Positions 1 through 8,026 are shown, counted from the first letter of the stretch. The stretch: 15,818 nucleotides of DNA from Desulfotomaculaceae bacterium (GCA_028704035.1 JAQVLS010000015.1:1-15818), one strand, 5' to 3'. The notes: generated from the sequence alone by a model not told the origin. A program made the numbers and translations.

Positions 1-1655
1 GTGTCAGGTATGTCTCTCGGGCCCTGGCAGGCGCCGGCCAGGAACAAGCCGCCGGTCATGGTTTCAACAGGCCTTAATTTCGGGTGCGCTTCCTGGAAGA
101 AACCATCCTTATCTGTCGGACAACCAACTAGCTGGGCAATCTTGTTCGAATCTTCGCTCGGCACCATGGCTGTGGCCAGCACGACCAGATCGGCCTCTAC
201 TGTAACCGGTCTTCCTAACAGGGTATCGGTTCCCATAACGATCAGCTTGTCGCCTGATTCGTATATCTTGGATACCCTGCCTCTGATATACTGGGCACCT
301 TCTTCGACAGTGCGCCTGTAAAATTCATCATAAGCCTTACCCGGTGTGCGCACGTCCATGTAAAAGATATACGCGCTAGAGCCCTCGATTTTATCAATTA
401 CCTGGTGGGCATGCTTGGCCGTGTACATACAGCAGGCACGCGAACAATATTCCTTGCCTTTGGCCTCGTCCCTGGAGCCCACGCATTTGATAAATACCAC
501 TGTTTTGGGCTCTTTACCGTCTGAGGGACGTATAATCTGACCCCCTGTCAGGCCGGATGCGTTTGACATGCGCTCAAAGTGCAGACCGGTTATAACATCT
601 TTAAAACGTCCGTAACCATACTCACCGTAAGCTTCTTCCCAGTTGAAGAGGTCAAAGCCGGTAGCCATCACAATGGCGCCTACTTTTTCCGTAATGAACT
701 CTTCTTTCTGCTCAAAATCAACCGCGCCGGTTGGGCAGATTTTCTTGCAGATACCGCATTTCCCTGTTTTGAAATAGCGGCAGTTTTCCGCGTCTATCAC
801 CGGCTTGTTGGGAACCGCCTGCGGGAAGTCAATGTAGATGCACTTCCTGTTGCCGATCCCGAGGTCGTATTCGCTCGGTACCTTGGTGGGGCATTTTTCC
901 GTGCAGGTGCCGCAACCGGTACATAATTTATGGTCCACATAGCGTGGTTTTTGCTTAATGGTAACTTCAAAGTTTCCGATGTAACCGCTTATCTCTGTTA
1001 CTTCACAGTAGGTCATTAACTGAATGTTAGGATGCTGCGCCGCAGCAACCATCTTTGGTGTGCTAATTCAGGCGGAGCAGTCAAGGGTGGGAAAAGTTTT
1101 GTCCAGCATGGCCATTTTCCCGCCTATGGTTGGCTCCCTTTCCACCAGGATCACCTGGTGCCCTGCGTCGGCAATATCTATGGCCACCTGCATGCCGGCG
1201 ATTCCACCGCCGATTACAAGTGCCTTTTTAGTAACCGGGATATATGATTCAAACAGAGGTTCCACCCTGGAAACCTTTGCCAGGCCTCTTTTAATAAGGG
1301 CAATTGCTTTTTGAGTTGCGCCTTCCTTATCATCAGAGTGAACCCAGGTACATTGTTCGCGGATATTGGCCATCTCAAACATGTACGGATTCAATCCGGC
1401 CTTGGCGATTGTTTTGCGGAAGGTTGGTTCATGAAGCCTCGGTGTACAAGAGGCCACGACCACCCTATCCAGATTGTGTTCTTTGATAGCTTTTACAATC
1501 GTGTCCTGGCCCGGCTCCGAACACATATACTTGTAATCAGTAGCGTAAGCAACCCCCGGGAAATTTTTCGTTATTTCAACGACTTTCGGGACGTCAATTA
1601 CACCTCCGATATTGGAGCCGCACCAGCAAACGAAAAGACCAATCCTCTTTGCCAT
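1..1655 (-). CDS. hdrA: Heterodisulfide reductase subunit A, selenocysteine-containing (3' end beyond window)
   Basis: HdrA is the FAD- and iron-sulfur-carrying electron hub of heterodisulfide reductase complexes; in bacteria its electron partners vary. From the ATG at 1655 the frame gives 195 residues, an in-frame TGA at 1068-1070, then 355 further codons without a stop to the window edge. Visible parts: an N-terminal domain with Cys10, 12, 45 and 70; the FAD-binding GGGIAG at 149-154; LDCSA then residue 196 (TGA) then ISTPKM; ferredoxin motif C245-C248-C251-C255; a second cluster C292, C300, C303, C307; and the HdrA motif C391, C404, C408, C409. It ends in the GLFLAGACQGPRDIPD motif. Homologues have Cys or Sec at residue 196, so TGA is read as selenocysteine. 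GGGAG precedes the start, 26 nt after hdrB. The alternative, a nonsense-mutated pseudogene, is unlikely because conservation continues in frame. The C-terminus is cut off by the window. Confidence 0.9.
1033..1047 (-). promoter_or_regulatory. Candidate bacterial SECIS hairpin for hdrA
   Basis: On the coding strand, TGCTGC-GGC-GCAGCA forms a perfect 6-bp stem with a GGC loop beginning 27 nt after the UGA. Bacterial SECIS elements, read by SelB, lie just downstream of the UGA inside the coding region and have a small apical loop with a G at its first or second position. This hairpin meets those rules. A competing hairpin nearer the UGA (AGCA-ACC / GGT-TGCT with one bulged C, loop AAAGAT) is also possible, so the exact SECIS fold is uncertain. 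Confidence 0.6.
1068..1070 (-). other. In-frame UGA, predicted selenocysteine codon 196 of HdrA
   Basis: The TGA directly follows codons for LDCSA and precedes ISTPKM. HdrA proteins normally read LDC-x-x-C-ILTPKM here, and some archaeal and bacterial HdrAs carry selenocysteine at that Cys. The frame is intact on both sides with no other stop from 1655 down to 3. Recoding is inferred from alignment with the known family motif and from the hairpin that follows. Confidence 0.85.
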
Positions 1656-1681
1656 ATTACATCGCTCCCGTAAGGAATTAA

Positions 1682-2545
1682 TTAACCAACCATACTCAAT
1701 ACCTTCTGGGTATCGGTAAAGTGCGTTTTAAACCCAAGTTCGTCCGGGCTTATGCCCAATGCCAAACCCAAGAGTTCGGTAAAATAAAATACCGGCATAT
1801 CGTAGGTGGTTCCCAGTTGTTTATTTACACTCTTCTGGTGGTAGTCCAGATTAAGATGGCAGAACGGACAGGCCACCACCATACAATCAGCGCCTCTTTC
1901 TACCGCAGCTTTCAAGATCTTGTCAATCAACTTTACTGCAATATTCAGATTGGAGACACCCAGAGACGCCCCGCAGCATTCGGTCTTATGAGCCCAGTCC
2001 AGTGCTTCGGCGCCGGCCAGTGTCATCATGTTATCCATAAACATGGGGTTTTCCGGATCGTCAAAGCCGGTGATCTCAGGTGGCCTGACCAGCAGACAAC
2101 CGTAATAGGAGGCAACCTTCAGGCCGTTCAGCGGTTTGACAATTTGGGCTTTAACAGCTTCCGGATCCACTAAGCCGATCGCTTCCACCAGTGATTTTAC
2201 CTTAAGAGTTCCCTTGTATTCTTTGCCGGTTATCTTGTTTACTTTATCTCTGGTTTCTTTATTCTCGGTCATTCTTATGTTGGCATGCGCCAGCTGCTGG
2301 TAGCAGGCTGCGCATCCTGTAGTTACTTCCCCTATGCCCATGCCTTCAGCTATAGCCAGGCTACGCGCCGGCAGAGCAATGTTTAGCAGGTGACTTTTAC
2401 CGTGCGACGCTGTGGCTCCGCAACAGCTCCAGTCCGGTATCGTAACCAGTTCCATACCGAGTTTTTTAGCTACTGCATGGGTTGATAACTCGTATTCCTT
2501 GCCGGTACCGTGGTAACTGCATCCCGGAAAGTAAGCGTATCTCAT
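1682..2545 (-). CDS. hdrB: Heterodisulfide reductase subunit B
   Basis: HdrB (287 aa) holds the two non-cubane [4Fe-4S] clusters at which disulfide reduction takes place in methanogen enzymes; the bacterial substrate is not known from sequence. Two copies of the CCG-type motif C-x(n)-CC-x(n)-C-x2-C are complete: C9, C41-C42, C78, C81 and C150, C190-C191, C226, C229. Its ATG overlaps the hdrC stop by 4 nt (ATGA), which indicates translational coupling, and AAGGTGG lies just upstream inside hdrC. hdrA follows after 26 nt. The length is normal and nothing is missing. Confidence 0.94.
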   Translation of the reverse strand: MRYAYFPGCSYHGTGKEYELSTHAVAKKLGMELVTIPDWSCCGATASHGKSHLLNIALPARSLAIAEGMGIGEVTTGCAACYQQLAHANIRMTENKETRDKVNKITGKEYKGTLKVKSLVEAIGLVDPEAVKAQIVKPLNGLKVASYYGCLLVRPPEITGFDDPENPMFMDNMMTLAGAEALDWAHKTECCGASLGVSNLNIAVKLIDKILKAAVERGADCMVVACPFCHLNLDYHQKSVNKQLGTTYDMPVFYFTELLGLALGISPDELGFKTHFTDTQKVLSMVG

Positions 2546-3123
2546 TTCACACCACCTTCCATTTTGCGTACTTCTGCAAATATACGGGCAACCTCCGCCG
2601 CGCCTTGTACCTTGGATGGCATAAGCTTGAGTTTGCCTCTCTGGAACATGGGCAGTCCCATGTCCGCGCCATTAAATAATTTTCCGCTTTTTAAATTGTT
2701 TTGCATAACCAACCCGACTTCATAGGTCCGCCCATATTTTTCAACTGTGCTGAGTAGCGCGTTGTACATAACCTCCACGTACTTGGCTTTTCCAGCCGGT
2801 GCGGTGCCGCTTCTACCCGCCATAATCCGGAGGCTTTCCATCACATGGGCGATTTCCACATTGCATGGGCAACGGGTTGAACAGGTGGAGCAGGAAGAGC
2901 AGATCCAGATCGTATTGCTCTTTAGCAGCGCATCTTTCATGCCGAGCTGGACCATGCGAATAACCTGATGCGGTGGGTAATCCATTTCAAAAGCTAACGG
3001 GCAGCCAGCGGTGCACTTGCCGCACTGGTAGCATTTTTGCACAGGTTGTCCGCTCTCAACACCTATTTGCTCGATAAAATCCGCATTCTTTGAAATTGAT
3101 TCATTTACATTAATTGATTCCAT
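2542..3123 (-). CDS. hdrC: Heterodisulfide reductase subunit C
   Basis: HdrC (193 aa) is the small ferredoxin-like subunit that passes electrons between HdrA and HdrB. It has two [4Fe-4S] motifs: C31-x2-C34-x2-C37-x3-C41-P and C75-x2-C78-x2-C81-x3-C85-P. There is one extra Cys at 87. It is the first gene of hdrC-hdrB-hdrA. GAGGGG is placed correctly ahead of the ATG, and a candidate promoter lies about 230 nt upstream. There are no membrane segments, so it is the soluble type rather than membrane-bound HdrDE. Confidence 0.93.
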   Translation of the reverse strand: MESINVNESISKNADFIEQIGVESGQPVQKCYQCGKCTAGCPLAFEMDYPPHQVIRMVQLGMKDALLKSNTIWICSSCSTCSTRCPCNVEIAHVMESLRIMAGRSGTAPAGKAKYVEVMYNALLSTVEKYGRTYEVGLVMQNNLKSGKLFNGADMGLPMFQRGKLKLMPSKVQGAAEVARIFAEVRKMEGGVK

Positions 3124-3161
3124 AACAGACCCCTCTTCGCAGAAAAATCTTAACCAAAAGG

Positions 3162-3189
3162 GCGATCCTTACTCGATCACTAAGGTCGC
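3162..3189 (-). promoter_or_regulatory. Hairpin in the hdrC leader
   Basis: GCGACCTTA pairs with TAAGG(A)TCGC, 9 bp with one bulged base, around a 9-nt loop. On the hdr transcript it sits about 40 nt before the hdrC start, and CCCTTTTGG follows it. It could be an attenuator, an mRNA-stabilising stem or a protein-binding site. No known riboswitch class is recognised. Confidence 0.45.
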
Positions 3190-3286
3190 ATAAAAATATT
3201 TAGTTTTGTTACGTGATATCGCTCACCTGCCATTCACCAAAAAAAAATAATATAAACCAAGTAATACAACACTTAAAAATACTGAA

Positions 3287-3346
3287 AGGTCTACAAAAGA
3301 TCATTGATTTTTTAATTAACTAATAAATCAGATTAATTTAAGACCT
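3287..3346 (-). promoter_or_regulatory. Long nested inverted repeat at the predicted 5' end of the hdr transcript
   Basis: AGGTCT (3287-3292) is complementary to AGACCT (3341-3346), and inside it TGATTT (3305-3310) to AAATCA (3325-3330), around an AT-rich centre containing TTAATTAA. Its outer arm begins where the predicted transcript starts, so the RNA could open with a closed stem. It could equally be a DNA operator next to the promoter. Confidence 0.4.
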
Positions 3347-3352
3347 GTTGAT

Positions 3353-3381
3353 ATTATAAAATGTTTAAGACGATGTGTCCA
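3353..3381 (-). promoter_or_regulatory. Candidate sigma-A promoter of hdrCBA
   Basis: On the minus strand, -35 TGGACA (3376-3381) and -10 TATAAT (3353-3358) are separated by 17 nt. This is one mismatch from consensus with ideal spacing. Transcription would start near 3346, giving a leader of about 220 nt before hdrC. Confidence 0.65.
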
Positions 3382-3734
3382 GAGCAGTATCCTACGAATA
3401 TGAATGGTTATTATTATATAATCTGGAGGATTGCTGCACGGCAGTATGACTGTGGAACTTTACAATTATACTGCTCATTAAAATAAATGTAAATTCTTTT
3501 AAACTACATAATTTACCTTATATGTTTAAGAAGGCAGACTATATAGCCTGCCACGAAGTATTACTTCCATATTCTCATTAGCCATGATCTCAAGAATGAC
3601 GGAAGTTTCACAAAATATATACGCAAGGATAATCACATCCCTTCATTAGGTTAGCTGTTAATATATTATTTCAGACCCTGCCTAAATGTGCTATTTTTTT
3701 TGCGTCAACCATGTGCCATATATTAACATCACAG

Positions 3735-6548
3735 TCAGCGCTCCCTATTGTTTTCCAGCCATTCAGCAATTTTTTTAGCGATAAAATCTACATCTCCCCT
3801 GAGGTGCCGCTTGACTGGGAGAGAAACAAGAAATTGCCTGCCGTAGTTCTTATTGAGGAGCCGCCCGTCCAGGACAACCACACAGCCACTGTCTCTGCTG
3901 CTTCTGATTAGCCTGCCAAATCCCTGTTTGAAACGTATAATAGCCTCGGGCACACTTAATAACTTAAAACCGTCTTTACCCCGCCTGGACAGATCCTCTA
4001 GGCGGGCTTCAATAATCGGCACGGAGGGTGAGGAAAAAGGCAATTTAACAATAATGACACAGGTCAGGGCATCACCCGGCACATCGATTCCCTCCCAAAA
4101 ACTTAATGAGCCGAATAAAGCTGATCTATCCCCTCCTGTAAACTCCTCCAGCAGACGTGACCTGCTGCCGTCTATGCCGTGACCCAGCAGGCAGATATCG
4201 TCATTCTCCAAAAGCGGTTTCAACCGCCTGTAGGTCTCACGAAGGATTCTATGTGAAGTAAACAATACCAGCGTCCTGCCGCCGGTGGCTAAGATCAATT
4301 TGTAAAGAGCGTTTTCAATTTTCTTCAGATAAATATCATCATCCACTGCGCCCTGTACCGGCAGATCACGATTTATGCAAAGCATTACCTGGTGGTCATA
4401 AGAAAAGGGAGAATTAAAGCTGGCTTTTAACAGCCTTTCCGCACTCAGGTATTTAAGCCCGGTCCTTTCAATAATATGGCCGAAACCCTCATTTACTGTA
4501 AGCGTGGCAGAAGTTAGGATGACTGTTTCCTTATTTTTAAATAAGCGGTCAAATAAAAGCGTTCCCACATCGACAGGGGCGGCATTTAAGGAGCAATTCC
4601 TGTTTGCGGCGCGAGTACTGACTTCCATATCTGCCCAGTAAACAAACCCCGTGTCAATACTATCTAATATGAAATGCAGGTCTGTCGCCCAGACCTCACC
4701 CGCCAGACTAAGGCCGGCAGTATCTCGCAGTTCTCCTGCCCATGCTTCATCAGAGATTGACCATATTTCCATAAGGCCGGCGCAGGCTTTAATATCACCA
4801 GTAAATCTACGCAACAGATGGACGCATCTCCTGCCGTTTTCCAGGAATACTTCGTAGCTGTCGTCTGCCAGGGGCAATCTGAGGGATATGCTGCTGAAAC
4901 TGTACCCTGTATTCGCTGCGCTGCCCAAAATCATCTCATAAAGGTGCTCAAAAAAACGACGCGTGCTTTCAAGCAGTTCCAACCTGGTCTCTTGTGCGTT
5001 TTTTAGCAGTTCGAACCATTTGGCGCCATCGGCCGGCGGAAGCTTTTCTGCAAGTTTGGCCAGGTCTCTGCCTGCTATCCACAGCCACCTGTTAAATGCT
5101 TTTTTATTGAACTGTATTCCCAGGTTGGTGGTAGCTGATTTTTCAATGTGATGCGCTTCGTCGATGACTAAAGGTCCGAATGAAGGCAGCACCCTGTTAT
5201 CGGCCTTGATATCAGAAAAAAGCAGTGAGTGATTCGTGATGATCAGGTCGGCGTTTTCAGCGTTCTTTCTAGCCCGGTTGACAAAGCAATCTTTCTGGTA
5301 CGGGCAGCGCAGCCCCAAACAACCGTCGGTCTCTCCGCAGATAGTCAGCCAGATATCACTTTCCGCCTGATTGGTGTTTAACTCGCCTCTGTCACCGGTT
5401 TCGGTAATGTTAAGCCATAACAGCACCCTGGCAAAAAAAGCTGCTTCGTTAGGCTGGCGCGTGCTGTCTAATGCGCCAAACCATCTGCGCAGGCAAATAT
5501 AATTCTGCCGTCCTTTGGCCAGCGCAGCATGGAAAGGCTCTTTAATTATTTCAGAAAGCATGGGGATATCTTTAAGCCATAACTGTTCCTGCAGGTTGAT
5601 TGTGTGCGTGGCTACTAAAACTCTTTCTTTGTTTTTAATGCTCCACAGTATCGCCGGCATTAAATAAGCAATGGACTTACCGACACCCGTCCCAGCCTCC
5701 ATCAGCAAAAATTTGCCCTCGTTCAGAGCGCGGGTAACATTACATACCATTGCTTCTTGCTGGGGACGGTATTCGTATGCCGGAAGCACATCCGCCAGCG
5801 GTCCGCCTTCTTCTATTAGTGAAACCACATCATCTTGTTCAAGTATTGTTTTTTCTAAGGATGGACCCCTGGCAAGCCTGAGATAATGATTATCTTTTTC
5901 CGCCACGCGGCGCTGATACGATACACGTATTATTTTCTTGTCCGGAAATTTTTTTAAAAGTTCCTTTGTGAGATCGTTTATCGGCACACTCCATGCTGAA
6001 TTTGCATCATAAAGCATTTTATTTAACTGGATCAAAATGCCGGGATCCAGTCCGTGTAATTGCCTTAGCAGCATAATCATAAGGCTGGCTGTTGCCAGCG
6101 CATCCTGAAGAGCCCTATGACTGTCTCCGGTATTGATATCCAGCTTGGAACAAAGTGAACCTAGGCGGTAATTAACCGCATCGGGTACTAAAAGACGTGC
6201 TAGTTCAACCGTATCATAATGGGGGTTGTCAAAGGGAAGCCCGCGCGCGGCTGACAGAAAGTCAAGATCAAAAAGGATGTTATGCCCTACTATGGCGTCA
6301 TTGCCTATATAATCAACCACATCGCCGATAACTTCAGTGATTGGCGGCGCATCAGCCAGGGCGCCGTCGTCAATGCCGGTAAGTCTTTTAATCTTTAACG
6401 GCAGCGTCATACCAGGATTGACCATGGTGTGGTACTTCCCTACAATTTCACCCTGATGAACCTTAACCAGGCCTATTTCGATGATCCTGTCCGCCATGGG
6501 ATTGAGGCCCGTTGTTTCTAGGTCGCAAACAACATAATTTATTTCCAT
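3735..6548 (-). CDS. dinG: DinG-type helicase with N-terminal 3'-5' exonuclease domain
   Basis: This 937-aa protein joins a DnaQ-like exonuclease to a superfamily 2 DNA helicase, the long form found in Firmicutes, with a likely role in repair of damaged or R-looped DNA. Exonuclease motifs: D9-x-E11 (DLETTG), D94 in GHNILFDLDF, and H144-x4-D149. Helicase motifs: Walker A EAGTGVGK at 284-291, DEAH at 463-466, and QGFGRLIR near the C-terminus. Between the Walker boxes are C352, C410, C415 and C421 (with C404), the pattern of the XPD/DinG Fe-S domain, so a cluster is likely. The ATG follows GAGG. It is monocistronic with its own promoter. No GAAC-N4-GTTC LexA box is seen upstream. Confidence 0.92.
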   Translation of the reverse strand: MEINYVVCDLETTGLNPMADRIIEIGLVKVHQGEIVGKYHTMVNPGMTLPLKIKRLTGIDDGALADAPPITEVIGDVVDYIGNDAIVGHNILFDLDFLSAARGLPFDNPHYDTVELARLLVPDAVNYRLGSLCSKLDINTGDSHRALQDALATASLMIMLLRQLHGLDPGILIQLNKMLYDANSAWSVPINDLTKELLKKFPDKKIIRVSYQRRVAEKDNHYLRLARGPSLEKTILEQDDVVSLIEEGGPLADVLPAYEYRPQQEAMVCNVTRALNEGKFLLMEAGTGVGKSIAYLMPAILWSIKNKERVLVATHTINLQEQLWLKDIPMLSEIIKEPFHAALAKGRQNYICLRRWFGALDSTRQPNEAAFFARVLLWLNITETGDRGELNTNQAESDIWLTICGETDGCLGLRCPYQKDCFVNRARKNAENADLIITNHSLLFSDIKADNRVLPSFGPLVIDEAHHIEKSATTNLGIQFNKKAFNRWLWIAGRDLAKLAEKLPPADGAKWFELLKNAQETRLELLESTRRFFEHLYEMILGSAANTGYSFSSISLRLPLADDSYEVFLENGRRCVHLLRRFTGDIKACAGLMEIWSISDEAWAGELRDTAGLSLAGEVWATDLHFILDSIDTGFVYWADMEVSTRAANRNCSLNAAPVDVGTLLFDRLFKNKETVILTSATLTVNEGFGHIIERTGLKYLSAERLLKASFNSPFSYDHQVMLCINRDLPVQGAVDDDIYLKKIENALYKLILATGGRTLVLFTSHRILRETYRRLKPLLENDDICLLGHGIDGSRSRLLEEFTGGDRSALFGSLSFWEGIDVPGDALTCVIIVKLPFSSPSVPIIEARLEDLSRRGKDGFKLLSVPEAIIRFKQGFGRLIRSSRDSGCVVVLDGRLLNKNYGRQFLVSLPVKRHLRGDVDFIAKKIAEWLENNRER

Positions 6549-6589
6549 TTTAAGCCTCGTATATAAAAAAATATATTTGTCGCAAGGTA

Positions 6590-6618
6590 ATATTATATGC
6601 TTACAACCGCTTTGTCAA
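6590..6618 (-). promoter_or_regulatory. Candidate promoter of dinG
   Basis: On the minus strand a perfect TTGACA (6613-6618) is followed after 17 nt by TAATAT (6590-6595), or after 15 nt by a perfect TATAAT (6592-6597). Both overlapping -10 readings put the start site 30-40 nt before dinG. Confidence 0.65.
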
Positions 6619-6710
6619 AAGGTTTCCATATGAGTCGCGGGACATTGGTCGTAAGTCGCAGTATGTTTCAACATCATTGATAATGAAATATGGTTTTCCC
6701 GAAACGCAAA

Positions 6711-6776
6711 ACCCCGGTATATGCCGGGGTCGCAAAAACTTGAAAAATACAACAAATAACCCCGGCTTATGCCGGG
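6711..6776 (-). terminator. Two tandem GC-rich hairpins behind the cyclophilin gene
   Basis: Reading leftward from the cyclophilin stop, CCCGGC-ATAA-GCCGGG (6761-6776) is followed by GTTATTTG. Some 30 nt on, ACCCCGG-CATATA-CCGGGGT (6711-6730) is followed by TTTTGCG. The two hairpins are nearly the same sequence. They probably terminate the hydrolase-cyclophilin transcript, although the U-tracts are short. They may alternatively be copies of a dispersed palindromic repeat. Confidence 0.65.
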
Positions 6777-6794
6777 ATTAAATAGTGACGTATG

Positions 6795-7220
6795 TTATTC
6801 TTCCTCTACTGTAACCTTGACCATTTTGTCACCCTGTTTGATCTGGTCCACAACATCCATACCATTGACAACCCTGCCAAAAACGGTATGTACACTGTCC
6901 AGGTGCGGAAAAGCGTCATAGCAGATGAAAAACTGGCTGCCCCCGGTATCCCTGCCGGCGTGCGCCATTGAAAGGGAGCCGCGCAGGTGCTTGTTGGGGT
7001 TAATCTCGCATTTAATTTTATAACCCGGACCGCCTGTACCGCGGCCTTGCGGGCACCCGCCCTGCGCTACAAATCCCGGTAACACCCTGTGGAAGATGAG
7101 ACCGTCATAAAATCCCTTGTTAATCAACGATACAAAATTGGCTACCGTGTTTGGCGCGTCCTTTTCAAAAAGTTCGATTTCGATATTTCCTTTTTTAGTT
7201 TCAATAACTGCCTTTTTCAA
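6795..7220 (-). CDS. Cyclophilin-type peptidyl-prolyl cis-trans isomerase
   Basis: This 141-aa single-domain cytoplasmic cyclophilin catalyses proline cis-trans isomerisation during protein folding. Active-site residues by family correspondence: R45 in FHRV, F50 and Q53 in FVAQGG, Q96 and F98 in GGSQFFI. The tryptophan that contacts cyclosporin in eukaryotic members is H106 here, as in other drug-insensitive bacterial forms. The TTG at 7220 is preferred: AGAGGTG precedes it at normal distance, and the family starts at MKKAVIET. The longer frame from 7274 would overlap the upstream hydrolase gene. The gap to that gene is 16 nt, so they form an operon. No signal peptide is present. Confidence 0.92.
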   Translation of the reverse strand: MKKAVIETKKGNIEIELFEKDAPNTVANFVSLINKGFYDGLIFHRVLPGFVAQGGCPQGRGTGGPGYKIKCEINPNKHLRGSLSMAHAGRDTGGSQFFICYDAFPHLDSVHTVFGRVVNGMDVVDQIKQGDKMVKVTVEEE

Positions 7221-7236
7221 AAAAGCACCTCTTTTT

Positions 7237-7920
7237 TTAGAATTCCAGGCTTTCACCCGGGGCAATAACCGCAACCTTACTTGTGGTATTTGATTCTACT
7301 GTCGATTTAAATTTTAAAGGATCCTGTTCGATCAGCGGGAAGGTGTTATAGTGCATGGGAATGACCAGGCCCGGCTTGAGCATTTTTACCGCTTCGAGGG
7401 CGTCCTCTGGACCCATTGTATAATTATCTCCGATGGGGACCATGGCCAGGTCGATCTTGTTCAGCCTGCCAATCAGTTCCATATCTCCAAAAAGACCTGT
7501 ATCGCCGCTGTGGTAAATGGTTTTACCGTCCAGTGTAAAGACAAAACCGCACGGTGTCCCGAGGTATTCCAGCGGGCATTCCTCGCCGTAGCCGGAACCA
7601 TGCCAGGCGGGTGTAAGTTTGATTTTTACGCCGTCAAATATGTGGCTGCCGCCTATATGCATGCCGTGGGCATTTGCTCCTTTATTCGAGCAGAAAACGG
7701 CCAGTTCATGAACGGAAACCACTGTTCCCTTGGACTGTTTGGCGATCGATAATGTATCGCCAAAATGGTCCCCGTGTCCATGGCTGACCAGAATCAGATC
7801 GGCTTTTATGTCTTTTGGATCATTTTTCGCCGTCGGGTTTCCGGTCAAAAAAGGGTCAATAACTATTTTTTTACTGCCTTCAATAAAAAATCCGGCGTGA
7901 CCCAAAAAGGTTATTCTCAC
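7237..7920 (-). CDS. Metal-dependent hydrolase, UPF0173 (metallo-beta-lactamase fold)
   Basis: A 227-aa protein of the UPF0173/YtkL family, a compact metallo-beta-lactamase fold of unknown substrate. Metal ligands are visible: HGHGDH at 47-52, H107 (AWHGSG), H137-x2-D140 (YHSGDTG) and H190 (PMHYN). It opens with the typical [11 protein letters not shown]. The start is GTG, with GGGAGGAG about 9 nt upstream. It is first in an operon with the cyclophilin gene. It may be a housekeeping hydrolase acting on a small phosphoester or lactone; the sequence does not say which. Confidence 0.9.
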   Translation of the reverse strand: MRITFLGHAGFFIEGSKKIVIDPFLTGNPTAKNDPKDIKADLILVSHGHGDHFGDTLSIAKQSKGTVVSVHELAVFCSNKGANAHGMHIGGSHIFDGVKIKLTPAWHGSGYGEECPLEYLGTPCGFVFTLDGKTIYHSGDTGLFGDMELIGRLNKIDLAMVPIGDNYTMGPEDALEAVKMLKPGLVIPMHYNTFPLIEQDPLKFKSTVESNTTSKVAVIAPGESLEF

Positions 7921-7952
7921 TATTTCATCTCCTCCCTGTGTTATTCTTTTAA

Positions 7953-7980
7953 ATTATACCAAAAATTATTAATATTTCAC
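7953..7980 (-). promoter_or_regulatory. Candidate promoter of the hydrolase-cyclophilin operon
   Basis: On the minus strand a perfect TATAAT (7953-7958) has GTGAAA (7975-7980) 16 nt upstream as a weak -35. It lies between the meaB terminator and the hydrolase start, leaving a leader of about 25 nt. Confidence 0.5.
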
Positions 7981-8002
7981 TCCTTTTCCAGGAATAAAAC
8001 AA

Positions 8003-8026
8003 AATTGCGTCGTTTAAGACGCAATT
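8003..8026 (-). terminator. Terminator of meaB
   Basis: A perfect 9-bp stem, AATTGCGTC / GACGCAATT with a 6-nt loop, begins about 30 nt after the meaB stop. TTGTTTTATT follows on the minus strand. The pattern is that of an intrinsic terminator. Confidence 0.85.

Larger units (their letters stand above)
3124..3734. other. 611-bp AT-rich intergenic region with clustered inverted repeats, no convincing gene
   Basis: This lies between the end of dinG and the start of hdrC. Apart from the hdr promoter and leader hairpins it holds several short inverted repeats: GAGCAGTAT (3382-3390) with its complement at 3468-3476, and another GCAGTAT at 3441-3447; GGCAG...CTGCC around CTATATAG (3533-3552); GAAGTA-T-TACTTC (3555-3567); and ACTTCC..ATTCT pairing with AGAAT..GGAAGT (3563-3606). 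The longest plausible reading frames are under 30 codons and look like none I recognise. The GGCAG hairpin, followed by TTCTT on the minus strand, could be a weak dinG terminator. Confidence 0.6.

Noticed and set aside
1..1655. hdrA as a pseudogene or a sequencing-error frameshift
   Set aside because: There is no frameshift. One TGA lies at the family's Cys/Sec position and conserved HdrA sequence continues in the same frame on both sides, which selenocysteine explains better.
3400..3486. Small plus-strand reading frame of 28 codons with TATAAT and GGAGG nearby
   Set aside because: Several tiny overlapping frames compete, the GGAGG is inside the frame rather than before it, and the peptide resembles nothing I know.
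3526..3585. Minus-strand 19-residue frame starting MANENMEV
   Set aside because: It has no clear ribosome site and overlaps the inverted repeats; the length is within chance expectation.
6549..6700. LexA-controlled dinG
   Set aside because: dinG is SOS-regulated in Escherichia coli, but no GAAC-N4-GTTC or related LexA site was found around the promoter.
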